This document shows positions 1 to 12,500 of a stretch of 64,000 nt of DNA, piece by piece. A model generated the notes under the pieces. That model ran no database searches, was not told where the DNA came from, and was given only the letters and a program-made list of their open reading frames with translations. The position numbers and the translations under genes are program-made. Positions within the stretch are counted from its first letter, which is position 1. Each line of letters starts with the position of its first letter. Source of the DNA: Macrosoma leucophasiata (taxonomy: Eukaryota; Arthropoda; Insecta; Lepidoptera; Hedylidae); assembly GCA_036365455.1 (NCBI GenBank), contig JAWQUS010000032.1:15136001-15200000 (forward strand), in the 5' to 3' direction.

Positions 1-324
1 AGGGGAAAATCTGCATATGGCTACTCCCCTCCGGTGTTGCTCTATGGCGCCTACCGTGCCTAAGTTACTTTTAATGTTTTCAATCTATCATATAAAAATA
101 AGTCGGGTTTTCCTTCCTGACGCTATAACTCCAGAACGCACGAACCGATTTCCACGGTTTTGCATTCGCTGGAAAGGTCTCGGGCTCCGTGAGGTTTATA
201 GCAAAGAAAAATCAGGAAAAATTTTAAACGCGGGCGAACCCGCGTCCTACAGCTAGGGTATTATAAACTTCTTTCTTTCTTCTTTAATAATTACTTATAT
301 TATTGTTATAAAAATGTTTTTCAG
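1..324. repeat. Intron with MITE-C fragment and RTE-like tail
   Basis: Bases 1-48 match the 3' inverted end of the GC-rich MITE family C (GGCTACTCCCCTCCGG...TTGCTCTATG). Bases 79-256 match, in reverse orientation, the element at 22692-22905, ending with a CGCGGGCGAACCCGCG core and CAGCTAGG. No coding sequence is seen. Confidence 0.75.
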
Positions 325-520
325 ATAAATCCAATAAAACCCACAGACCAAACTCGTTGGGACTTCAAACATCCTGAATTAATCGAATATGTGGGAAACA
401 TATCTGGTTTGGACCGCTTCGATTCCCAATTCTTTAAGCTCAGCCATCGTTTGGGCAACACTATGGATGTTGTGTCTAGGAAACTGTTGGAACAAACGTA
501 TCAAGCCATTTTTGATGCCG
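325..520 (+). CDS. Gene A exon 1 in window: KS domain, N-terminal part
   Basis: Acceptor TTTTTCAG before 325, donor GTAAGA at 521; enters in phase 0, leaves in phase 1. Reads [20 protein letters not shown] and, later, [20 protein letters not shown], aligning with the second coding exon of gene B (54880-55072), which shares its start and end phases. The preceding N-terminal KS exon, equivalent to 53572-53724 of gene B, must lie left of the window. Confidence 0.93.
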
Positions 521-3500
521 GTAAGATTTGCAAATTCAATAATAACTTTAAGAGCACGTACCGTTTTTGCTGGTGGTAAAACTCCAGTGATGGAGCTAGC
601 GGGTGTAGGCACCACCGCATTACCTAATATACTTGCCGCTAAATGGTAGTGCCGCAGGTGGTAATATACGGCCCTGTAATTTCCGACACAGAGGCATAAC
701 ACCTTAGGCCTCAAGAGTGGTAACGCATCTGCATTTTGCAAATGGCTGTCTAAAGGCTGTAGTCATCACTTAACATCAATATGAACTGCATGATTGTATG
801 GCAATTCCATTACATAAAAAATGTTACTTAATCCAAGATTCAGTTATGTACGAGACATATATATTTCAGGCTTAAGTCCAGATCATTTGGCTGGGAAATC
901 AATCGGTGTCTTCATTGGCAACTGTTTCTCAGAGACCGAGAAGGTCTGTTTTTATAGTGACATCAAGGTTGGATCTGGATTGGTCGGGTAAATATTATTT
1001 TGATTCTCGTAACTAAGCTAAAACTCAAATACCTTGTTTAAGTTCATATAATGCCAGTCCAGAAACTTATGACACATATTTTAAAACAATCTTGGTCTAT
1101 AATATGAACAAGATGTTTTTTCAAATTATAACAATAGCCTGGGTTGCACTGTTAAAAGTTAAAATTATTGTAACATTTCACATCCTTTTCTAACTTAAAG
1201 TAATCTGTTAAAGTTAGAGAAGGATGTGAAATGTTACAATAATTTTAACTTTAACAAATAACTTGGTGCAACCCAGCATAAGACTTTTTATTACGCAAAC
1301 ATGATGAGGAACTTTATGGGAGCCAACAATAAATGGAGCAGCTGATTTTTTTATACAATGTCCGGGATGCCCCACAGAACGTTTTCGTAATCAGAAGCAG
1401 AAGCGAAATATAAGTTTTTTTCCTTCAGTGCCAGGAGTTGTAATGTATCGGAGTTTTCTGTAGAAATTTATAGACTGCACATAATATGATTTATAACAAT
1501 GATACTCATCATCTATGCCAACTACAGGTTTGATAGTCACGATCCTTACATCAAAAGATACTTTAACCTTACTGCCTTAGTAGTTACATTGTCCAAGTTT
1601 TAAAGCGTATTTTTAATTTTCAAGAGAACAAATTTTGCATTTTCAATTGACACAGAGTACATTCCTTTAGTTAAGTTAGTACGTTTCCCTGATAACTTCA
1701 TTAATTTTATTAGTTTTTTAACAAATGTTCATATTCATAACAGATGCAGTAAATCTATGTTTGCAAATCGCATATCATACTGGCTGGATCTCAAGGGTCC
1801 TTCGTTCACCATCGACGAATCCTGCTGCAGCTCCATTGGTGTTCTGGAAGCAGCGTACCTCTCTATGGTCAGAGGGGAATGTGAGGCTGCTATAGTGGGA
1901 GCTGGCCACCTGGCTATGCATCCTCAAACCTTGATTCATTACTCAAGGTAATTGTTGGCAGATTTTTGGCTGTAGTTAGAAATAAAATAAAATTGCTAGC
2001 ACGAAGTAATTCTAGATTTCTTTGAGAATTTAATCTTAAAATAAATTGAGACGAGAAAGAAAGGTTGCTGACAAAAATTTGGAAACTTCTTTGAAAAGCA
2101 ATAAGATGCTAACAGGTTATTTTTGTTCATTTCATTTTTATGTTCTGAAATCTTTACGTGCGAGCCTTAATTTGTCACTCCTTACACAATTAAAAAAAAA
2201 GGTATGACAGGAAAGGAAAGAGTAGGTAATTAAATTACATAACATCTTGCGAATTTGTTAAAATTTATGTTTAAGGCTTCTGAAATTTTCTGCGGATGGA
2301 AAAACAAGATCTTTTGATGCAAACGCGGATGGCAGTGCGAAATCTGAAGCCATCAACGTATTATATCTGCAGAGAGCACAGGATGCTCTTAGGTAAGTTA
2401 TTGTCTTATTGATTTAGATGTTTAAACTCCTACTTTGTTTTTCTTTGGGGAAAGATACATACTAACCCCCTTATTCATAAACGTATTTTAGCTAAAGTGT
2501 TGCTAATCTCTCCTTTGTCTTTTTTTATCCTGAACATTTGACAATGCAACTGACAAAGACAAAGCATTCTTTAGCTATCGCTATATAAACGTATCTAATG
2601 TACGTTTATGAATAAGGGGGTTAATGTTTCTGTAAATAACTAACTTTGGAGTGGCAAATGATTAATATTTTATGTAATGGTAAGTGAATTTTGTACTTTG
2701 GCTGATGGAAGAGTCCCAGTGTTGGAACCCGAAGGCAAAACAAACATGGATGCTGATGGTAAATGAATACCTACTGCTACCTATAGACATCTATACAAAA
2801 CCGGAGCCCAGTACAGTCAGTCAACCGAACAATGGCTGTCAAACCATTGGGCCGTAGTAAATGCAGGTTGGGCAGTAGGGTCCCGTAATAAACCTACCAC
2901 CTTAATCCGTTTACCAAGCGTGGCGATTATGGCATATTCTCCCCTAATGACGTACAATCCTGTTGTTTACATATTTAGGGAAAGCTTTTGTCCAGCAGTG
3001 GACTTATGTCAGCTGAAGTGAAAATGTTAACGATGAACATAGAGCAACTCGGCCTACCGGTCGCGGCGGACCGGAAGGGAGTAGCCATAGCGTTTATTAC
3101 CGATGCAAAATAGTTTGTCATTATTAGTGGGGGGAAACACGTGTGACACACACTCACACTACAAAAATCGTCTGTTACTACGAAACTCACACCTTGACTT
3201 TAACAAAATACGTAAACAATTTCACGCGCACATTTAAATATCGGGGTGACAGGTAAGGACTATTTGGATTGTACTTTGACAGAGGGGAAAGCCTGCATAT
3301 GGCTACTCCCCTCCGGTCCGCCGCGGCAGGTGGTCCGTGTTGCTCTATGACGATCACTAAATGTAAGATTTATTGATCATGAATGAATAATTTATATATG
3401 TATATGTATCTTCACGCCAAGTCCCTAACGGGGTAGGCAGAGAGTGTAGAGCGCCAGATATCCCGGTCCTGACATACCTCTCGTGCCTCATCTACCTACC

Positions 3501-6500
3501 TAATCATTTATATTGTTACATTAATAAATATTTACTTACTACTTACTACTAAACATATTATTACGCAATGCACACAATATTATATTTATGTGTTTGTTCT
3601 TCTGCTATTCAAACACGCTAATTAAATAAGTTTATGTCCTTGTCTTGTTTGCTTTGCTAATCAAACGTCCTTTGAACTGTCAAGTGCATAAATGAAATAG
3701 GAGTTTGGGGGAATGTTTTACAATAATATTGTCCGTAAAAACTTGTTGTATGATGATAATATTATCATTCATTTTTAACACTATAAATTTGTAAGCACAG
3801 AGAGGGCAGAAGTGGTCCGCCTCGGGCCTCCGGTTCTGGAGGCCTCCAAAAATCGACTGGTCGCTGGGAATCATGAAAGATTTGTAGAGCATACGGAGGG
3901 AAATGTCGTTTTTTTATGTGTATTTTAGAAGGGAGGGACTCGATTTTACCTTATGACCTTTTTTTTGCTCATGTGCAGCCTACTGGGCCTCCAAATGCTA
4001 AATGCCGCCCCGGTCCCCTGAATCCGCCATTGATCCAGGTTACTTTAAAGTACATATACCTACATAATTTTCATTATAGAATATACGCTGATCTTATCCA
4101 CGTGAAAAGTGAATACTGTCCAGCTGAAAATATGAAGTATTTTGGATTTTATCGTGAACCATCTTTGCTGGCTGAATACCTGAAGCAATTTTATGATGAA
4201 GCTAAAATATCGCCACAAGAAGTTCAATACGTGGAAGCTTTTGGTTCAGGTAACAAATATTTGTCATATTTTTATTTATCGCAATAACTTTAGAAAATTT
4301 TTAAAAGAATCTGTATTCGGGTAGGGATCGGACCTGAAATCTCAGGTTAGCCAGAAAAAAATATTTCATCTGCCGCCGGTATTTGAAACTTTTTAAATAA
4401 GTTTTTAAAGGAAATAACTGAATATATCTGACATCATTTTCTCAGCAACTCCGGATGCTGATAAAGCGGAATTGGAAGCTATTGATAAGGTTTTTACAAG
4501 CAATAAAAAGACCTTACTAGTTGGCAGTGTTATGTCCAACATTGGATACACGGAAGCTGCATCTGGAATTGCGTCCATCACCAAGGTATTATAAGAACCT
4601 TCCTCGTATAATGATGACATACAAAGGAGTTTCTTTTTAAAAGAAAAATGGAAACAATAAATTTACTTCAGACGAGACTCGAACTTGCGGCCACTGGGAA
4701 TCTAGTCCAGCCGCTCTTCCAACTGAGCTACCGAAGTCCACACACGAGTTGTCAAATCTTTCCTTCACATTTATTGCATTGCCTTTTAAGAGTATATATT
4801 AACCCCCTTATTTTTAAACGTACATTAGATACGTTTTAGCTATAGTTGCATTGTCAAATGTGCAAGATAGAAAAAGACAAAGGAGAGATTAGCAACACTT
4901 TAGCTAAAATACGTTTATGAATAAGGGGGTAAGGGTAACAGCGACTTCTTTACAATATTTAATAACCGCCCCGCTTCGCACGGATAACATTTATTATATT
5001 GTGGGGACGGGCCCGACTTCTTTGACAAAAACGTTGATATCTCGGTAAATATAGGTAAGTACGATGTCGATAATTTATAGATATAAACCTTCCTCAGAAA
5101 ACCCTCTTTCCAACATTTTATACAAGAACAAAATCCATTCCTATTTTTCCGAGATTAGCGCATACATACAGACAAAGAAAATAGGGGGACCTTACTTTAT
5201 AATATGTAATGATAGTGATGATTGTCTTGTAGTCTTACAGAACCAGAAAATGTCACATATTTGAATCCAATCTAGTTCAAAACTGGCAATACAAGATCGA
5301 TAAAACTAAAAATTGTTCTTTCAAGTCCCTTGTCATCGAATGTTAATGCATCATAATTATATTTATATCAAATTTTAGGTGCTACTAGGCTACCATGAAG
5401 GGCGAATAGCTGCAAACATGCACTGTGAGAACCCACGACAAGATGTCGAAGGTATACGCGAGGGCCGATTGCAAGTTGTCACTGACCACTCTCCAATTAA
5501 TGATTCGTACACAGCCATCAACAATTTGTCATACAATGGCATAAACGCTCATGTTCTACTCAAAGGACGTTTTAAACCGAAGGTTTGTCATACACTTAGA
5601 ACAAGTGCTGCTAATGATATAAGATAGATTAAAACATTAGGCACTCAATCTTGAGTAACTTTTTTTATATCTAGGTATGTGATTTTGATGTGTTGCGTAG
5701 CGATGGATACTAGGGAGGATGAATAAGTATCTACTTTCCTTTTAAAATTAATTATTAAAATTATTTATGTTAACAAGAAAATGCCGAGAATCCTGTCAAT
5801 CTGATCATTAAAGTAACAATAATAAAAAGTTGAAAGTATTTCGTAGGTAAGTAAAATAAATAAATAAACATGATAATGATAAAGGTACATTTTTTTTATG
5901 TTATGGAAGTGGCAAACAAGCATGCAGTTCACATTGATGTTAAGTGATGACTGCAGCCTATAGGCACCCACACAAAGACCGAGATCAAAATGCAGATGCG
6001 TCAACATTACTGAGGCCTAAGTTGTTATGCCTCTGTGCCGGAAATTATATGGCCGTACATTACCATCTGACCGAAACACGATAATGCTGAACACTACCAT
6101 TTAGCGGCAAGTATATTAGGTAATGCGATGGTGCCTTCGCACAGAGGCATAACACCTTAGGCCTCAGAGTGGTAACGCATCTGCATTTTGACCTTGGTCT
6201 TCGTGTGGGTGTCTATAGGCTGCAGTCACCACTTAACATCAATGTGAACTGCAAGCTTGTTTGCCACTTCCATTAAAAAAAAAGTAGTACATCAAATTTT
6301 TACTGAATTTAGTAGTAGGTACAATGAGTGAAGATAGAGTAATACCTACAATGGGCAAAAATATAAGTTTAAAACCAGGAATCATTTAGATATATACAAG
6401 AAAATCAAACCTTTCAAATCACATGAAATTTAATTTTTTTACATAATAAATTCATATTTGAGATTGTTTTCCAGGATTTAAGTCAATACAAAACAAATAT

Positions 6501-9500
6501 ACCACGTTTGGTAACAATATCAGGCAGACAGGAGCATGCAGTTAAATCCGTTCTAGATGATCTTAAATCCAGACCTATTGATGCAGAAGAACTTGCATTA
6601 CTACATCACATCCACGAGAAAAGGATCTCCGGTCACCTTGGAAGAGGTTACACCGTGTTAGGTAAGTTTGTTAGTGACAGCATACTTACGCACAGGGACC
6701 CAAAATAAGTCTTAGTCTTCGACAATATGTGTCTCCGCTTCAGTCTTCGGCTTGGAGCTCGCGCAGGTCTCCAACCCAGCAGGTTATTTATAGGTAGTCG
6801 TAGACCTGTAATGGGTGGTCTACTGGAACTTCATATTTCCTTTTTGTTTCTCTCTGATTTGCCGCAAGATTTCTCATTCAGTCTCTAGGATTTACTGTTC
6901 ACATTCAACAACAACATAGACAAAATCATTATACCTACGCGTACTACCGTTTTTTTCATGTCTGAAGGTTGACAGACAAGCAAACGCGCCACGAAATGGA
7001 AAGTGGTCACCGTCGCTATGATCATTTGCAACACCAGGGGAGTTGCCAATGCGCTGCCAGCCCTGTAAGACTCTTTTGACGTCATTTTTGAAGAACCCCA
7101 TATTGCCTTCTTCATTATTGCTATAACTATAGTAAAAAGGATAGCAAAAGTAACAATTCAGTATTATTTTCTATCAAGACACAAAAGAAGACGATACAAC
7201 AGTATGTCTGGGAGAGAAAGCTGAGTACTACGATGATTCGACTCGCCCACTGTGGTTCATATACAGCGGTATGGGCTCGCAGTGGAACGAGATGGGCACA
7301 CAGCTGATGCGTATACCTGTGTTTGCTGAAACGATACAAAGGTAATCATAAATTGAGTATTTATTTTTTTGTCCTAATGACAAATAATGTAGTTCACACA
7401 GTAAGCCTGGGTTGCACCACGGTATTTGATACAGTTAAAATTATTGTAACATTTCACAAATCTGTTTAAGTTAGAGAAGAATGTGAAATGTTACAATAAC
7501 TTTAACTTTAACAAATATCATGGTGCAAGCCAGGCTAAGTCACTAAAATTTAGAAGTATCAGGGATTTTGAATCAGAAGATAAGAGATTATAATTAAACG
7601 GATATAGTAAGCAGCTCGAGCTGTGACAAAGAATATTATGAAATAAATAATTATGAAGAGTTTCTAGATATTTTCAAAAATACGAGTATCATGTTATATA
7701 TTCCTTACTATAAATACTTGTTCCTTTCAACCAGTCTAAGCGTATAATTGAATCCTACACTTTGTTTTTGCTCAACTACTATACAAATATTTATACATAC
7801 AACATACATATCTCTCCGATCTGGAAAAACCGGCCTTGAAGCAACGGTCACAGATAAAAGAGTCAGATGGTTGGTAATAAATATATTAATAGGTTAGGAT
7901 TAGGATTATTCTTAAAAATTATGACTTCAGTAGGGCTAACGTTGTTTCAGTAGATTCAGCCATTCGACTTAACATAGTAAAATACCAAACAGTTCCTGAT
8001 GATGAGATTAAAATTATACAATTTTAATATTTCAGATGCCACAAAACACTGGAATCCGTTGGAGTGGACCTTATGTATATAATTACTTCACCTGATAAGG
8101 AAGTATTTGAAAATGTTCAGAACGCATTTATTGGTATTGCAGCCGTGCAAATAGGTCTAACTGAGGTACTCCGTTTGATTGGATTGGAGCCTGATAAATG
8201 CATAGGTAATCATCACGGGTTTATGACGGCGATATACCTATAGGATGGATTAAACAAATCGATATCACATTACGAGACTGGGTTATACTGGTGAACTAAA
8301 ATGTCATAAAATTATAAACAAATTCAACATGTAAAAAAAATCGGACAAATTATGCCGTAGCTTAGCCATTGAACAGTTTTGAGTATCATGTGATATTGAA
8401 ATGATTGACTCTTCCTGAAAGATATACAGGGTTAATTTGAATCCCCTCCAAGGGTTTCCGCCTTGTCGTGGCGGGGTTGTCCCCACACCGGCGAAGCCAA
8501 GAGGAACTCAGAGAGGGGGCGGCGTTAACTCGCTGCTGTGGAGAGCAGACGGCTGGGGAGGAGGTGTACGGGTATTTCGTTGGCCCAGCACTCTATCCCC
8601 AGCCGCCTAACGGTGGTCCCGCCGTCAGATGGGAACGTGGTGGGAAGGCGGCTGGGGAAGAGGTGTATGGGTATGTCGTTGGCCCTGCACCCTATCCCCA
8701 GCCGCCTAGCGGTGGTCCCGCCGCTCGACAGGGACGTGGTGGGGCCGCGGGGGGGCGGTTGAAGGTCAGTTCATCCCTGTCACACCCGCTCCCCCGGGGC
8801 CGGACAGAGTGCCCCTGGACTCCTCCACCCGGGCGTCTTGGGACGCCTGGCGTTGTGAGTGGTCGGGGCAGGGACCTTTGGTTGTCGGACTAGGGGATGT
8901 CCGTCGCCCAAATGGAGATAGGTCCCAAGCTGGGTGGCGTGCACGTGTTCCGCACGCCACTAGTGTTGGTTGGAGCCAAAGAGCTCAACCTGCGGAGGGC
9001 TCGGAGACGAGCAGCCGCCGGCGGGGTCGCGGATGTGTGCGTAAGCGTTCCCGTGACCCCGCCACTGATGGCGGAAGAGTCGGAACACCGCGGGGTTTTA
9101 GTGAGTACGAGTCTCACACTACCCGCCGTCATTTCCCCTAGACGGCGGGTGCCCATGAGGGTTTCCCCGCGTAAAAAAAAAGGGTTAATTTGAATAAGCG
9201 CATCACCTCTTCAAGCAGCCTCTCTAGATCAAATACAAAAACATTTTTTCCACAACTTTTTTTCAAATCATGATAACCCAAAAAAAACTTAAAAAATGTT
9301 TTTGCATTTTCGCCGCTGCGTCAGTTATTTCCTCATTGATAAAAAAAGAGTTTTGCCCTCATTGATAAAAAAAATAAACAACTCTATTCAAAATTTTCAG
9401 GCCACAGCTTAGGCGAAATAGGATGTGGGTACGTAGATGGATGCTTCACAATGGAAGAAGCAATCATGGTGGCATATATGCGTGGCAAAGTTTCCAAAGA

Positions 9501-12500
9501 AGTTCCAGTAGTCCACGGCGCTATGGCTGCAATTGGTCTTGGCGGGAGTGAAATGGAAAATTTGTGTCCACCAGATATATATGTAGCCTGTCGAAATGGC
9601 CCTGATTCTTGCACACTGTCAGGCCCTTCTGAATCTATTACGACGTTCGTGAACGAGTTGACTGAGAAGGGGATCTTTGCTAAGATGGTCAATACGGGAA
9701 ATATTGCTTATCATTCAAAATATATCAAAAATATGGGTAAGATTGTGATTTATTCTTACCAAAATTATAATCTAAACACAACTCAATCATAAAATATAAG
9801 ATTACATAAGTGAGGTTTTCATATTTTTTAAACTATCTTTAAAACTGTTAATACATAAAATATAATCTCAAGTTTTATATCTTGAAAAGAGTTTTAGATC
9901 TGGTTTTCAGAGGAATAGAGTCAATTTTTAGCAAAGAGTTTTAAATCAGGTTTTCAGAGGAATAAAGTCAAGATTTAGATCTTGAAAAGAGTTTTAGATC
10001 AGATTTTGCAGAAGAATAGAGTCAAGTTTTAGATCTTGATCTAAAAGTCGAACCGTGTATCTCCGTTTTCTGAAAATATTATTTAATTGTAGGATATTAT
10101 ATACATTCCTCATGTTTGGTTTGTTGCAAATGGTTGCAAATAATATTTCGTTGTGTTAAAACGTTCTTCATTAAAAACCATAAAGCATTGCAAGCTTAGA
10201 AACTTGGCCTCGGGCACACAGCCGTATGCTTTGATACATTAAATTGTTTTCTTACCTTCATTCATTCAGAGATTCTCATGTTCTATTGTAAAATTATACA
10301 ACATTTTAATCATCTTCGCGTTCTTTTGTTCTGTCTTATGTACGCGTATAATCAAAATGTTTTGGTGTCAGATTTCCAACCGATCAGCGCCTTCTGGTTT
10401 ATATTTATCATTTTCCTTGTTGTTATGATGGATTACACACACACACATATCATGTCTATATGATTGATATTCTTACTCATGCAGTAAGTAATAATTGTTT
10501 AAGAATACTTTAGAGGGAGGCCTTCAGAACCTAGCAAGATCGATTAGCAAAATTATAACTTGGATAACTTCAAGCCTGTTTTTTTTTCAAAGGGGTAGGG
10601 CGAGACAGCGTTAAACGTGGTCTAAAACGTATAAATCCATACATTTATACGTTTTAGACCACGTGCAAGTACTAATATGTGGCGAGAGCCTTTAGCCATC
10701 TCCGGATATATTACCAAATGTCCTACATCAATTACCCGCATATCCTAAGAAATTTGGTTCGATTCCCATGTAGCAGAATAGTAAGTACTGAGGCAGTTGA
10801 TTAATAGAAATATATTTATAGACAAGGTGCATTTGAATTGCTTGAAATCGGTAATCAAGTCTCCGAAACTACGAAGCGATCGTTGGATATCTTCGTCAGT
10901 ACCCAAAGAGAAATGGGATGAAGATGAAGCCAAGTATTGTTCCGCTGAATATCATAACAACAACATGATGGTGAGTGGTATTTTAAGACAATATACAAGC
11001 AAGAAAATAACACGAACTATCAAGAACATTGATTTGTACAAAAAATAAAAAAGGGTCTCTGTGGAATATTATCTTGAGAACTTTAAGTGTCCTGTAGGAT
11101 ACCTATTTAATATATGTCTACCTCGGTGGTATGGAAATGTTTTATCCTACCAGCAGTAGCCTTCCATTAAAGTTTAAATTTTTTTTTTCGACTGAGTAAA
11201 AAATGTTAAACTTCATATCATTTTAAAAAATTCTTAGGATTTCAACATAATACTTCAAAGCATTTTAAACTTGATGATTTTACTATGATTAAAATTATTT
11301 TAAACAATTTCCAATTCGATCGACAGAAAAACATTTTAAATATAGACAAGATAAAAATTTGTTGAAATAAAATGATATAAGGAGTTTCATATAGCTGATG
11401 ATAACCACAATGGGGTAGGGTCTACGTTTTTGTTCTTGATGTCGAGTAAGCCAAAAAATAAAGTATCTATCGTTATTTTCTTTCTTTCTTCCTTTTTGTC
11501 TTTATTTGTTAGAAAGTGGATTGCGTAAGAAAGTCAAAAGAGCAGTTAGCATCACTTTAGCTAATAAAATACTCGTATGAATATGTATATCACATCCTCA
11601 CGTAAATCCCTTACGGCGCAGGCAAAGAGTGTTAAGCGCCAGATGTCCTGGCCCTGACACCTCTTCCGTGCTTCTTCTCTTCGATTCCTAAGACTCTTGA
11701 CCCCACCCGCACACAGTACTCGCAGGTCGTAGGTCAGTCTTGGTCTTCCTGGGCCTCTGCCCAGGAAGACCAAGACTTAACTGCGACTTGGCTGCAGAGG
11801 CAGCCATCCAAGTTTATAAAAATGGTAAAAATAAAGTTATTTATTTGTCGCAGTTCAGTCTTGGTCTTCCTGGGCCTCTGCCCAGGAAGACCAAGACTGA
11901 ACTGCGACTTGGCTGCAGAGGCAGCTATCCAAGTTTATAAAGATGGTAAAAATAAATTTATTTATTTCATAGAAATTCATAATCACATCAGATCAAAATG
12001 ATTGAATAGAGATGCCCTTATTATTTCCTTAGAAAAGGAGACCGTGCCTAAGGGTTACATTATATTTGATTACGTAAGCGTGAACTATTTGAGGTTTTGT
12101 GAATGGTGAAGGTAATCACATTAATCACTCATCTTGATGACACTTGTTTCGTGATGGTTATAATCTTATAATGGATTGCGCTGCTGCATAGAGCAACACG
12201 GCCCGCGGCTCGCCGGAGGAGAGTAGCCATATGCAGGCTTTCCCCTCTATCAAAGTACAAGCACAAGTGTGCCTGTGCCTGTCGTTGATGTTTCAATGAA
12301 TGAGTGCGTAATTGTTTTTATGTATTTTGTTAAAGTCAAGGTGTGAGTTTCGTAGTAATATACGATTTTTGTAGTGTGTGTGTGTCACACGTATTTCCCC
12401 CGCAAAAATTGACAGACAGTTACGCATCGGTAATAAACTCGGCTACTCCCCTCCGGTCCGCCGCGGCCGGTGGCCCGTGTTGCTCTATGCGCTGCTGCGA

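Noticed and set aside
3916..4287. 123-codon open frame as a separate small gene
   Set aside because: Only its last part (from 4080) matches FAS; the upstream part is intron that happens to lack stops.
8468..9193. Overlapping open frames of 60-141 codons on both strands
   Set aside because: They lie wholly in the GC-rich retroposon with a target-site duplication. High GC removes stop codons, and the two-unit similarity is a DNA duplication.
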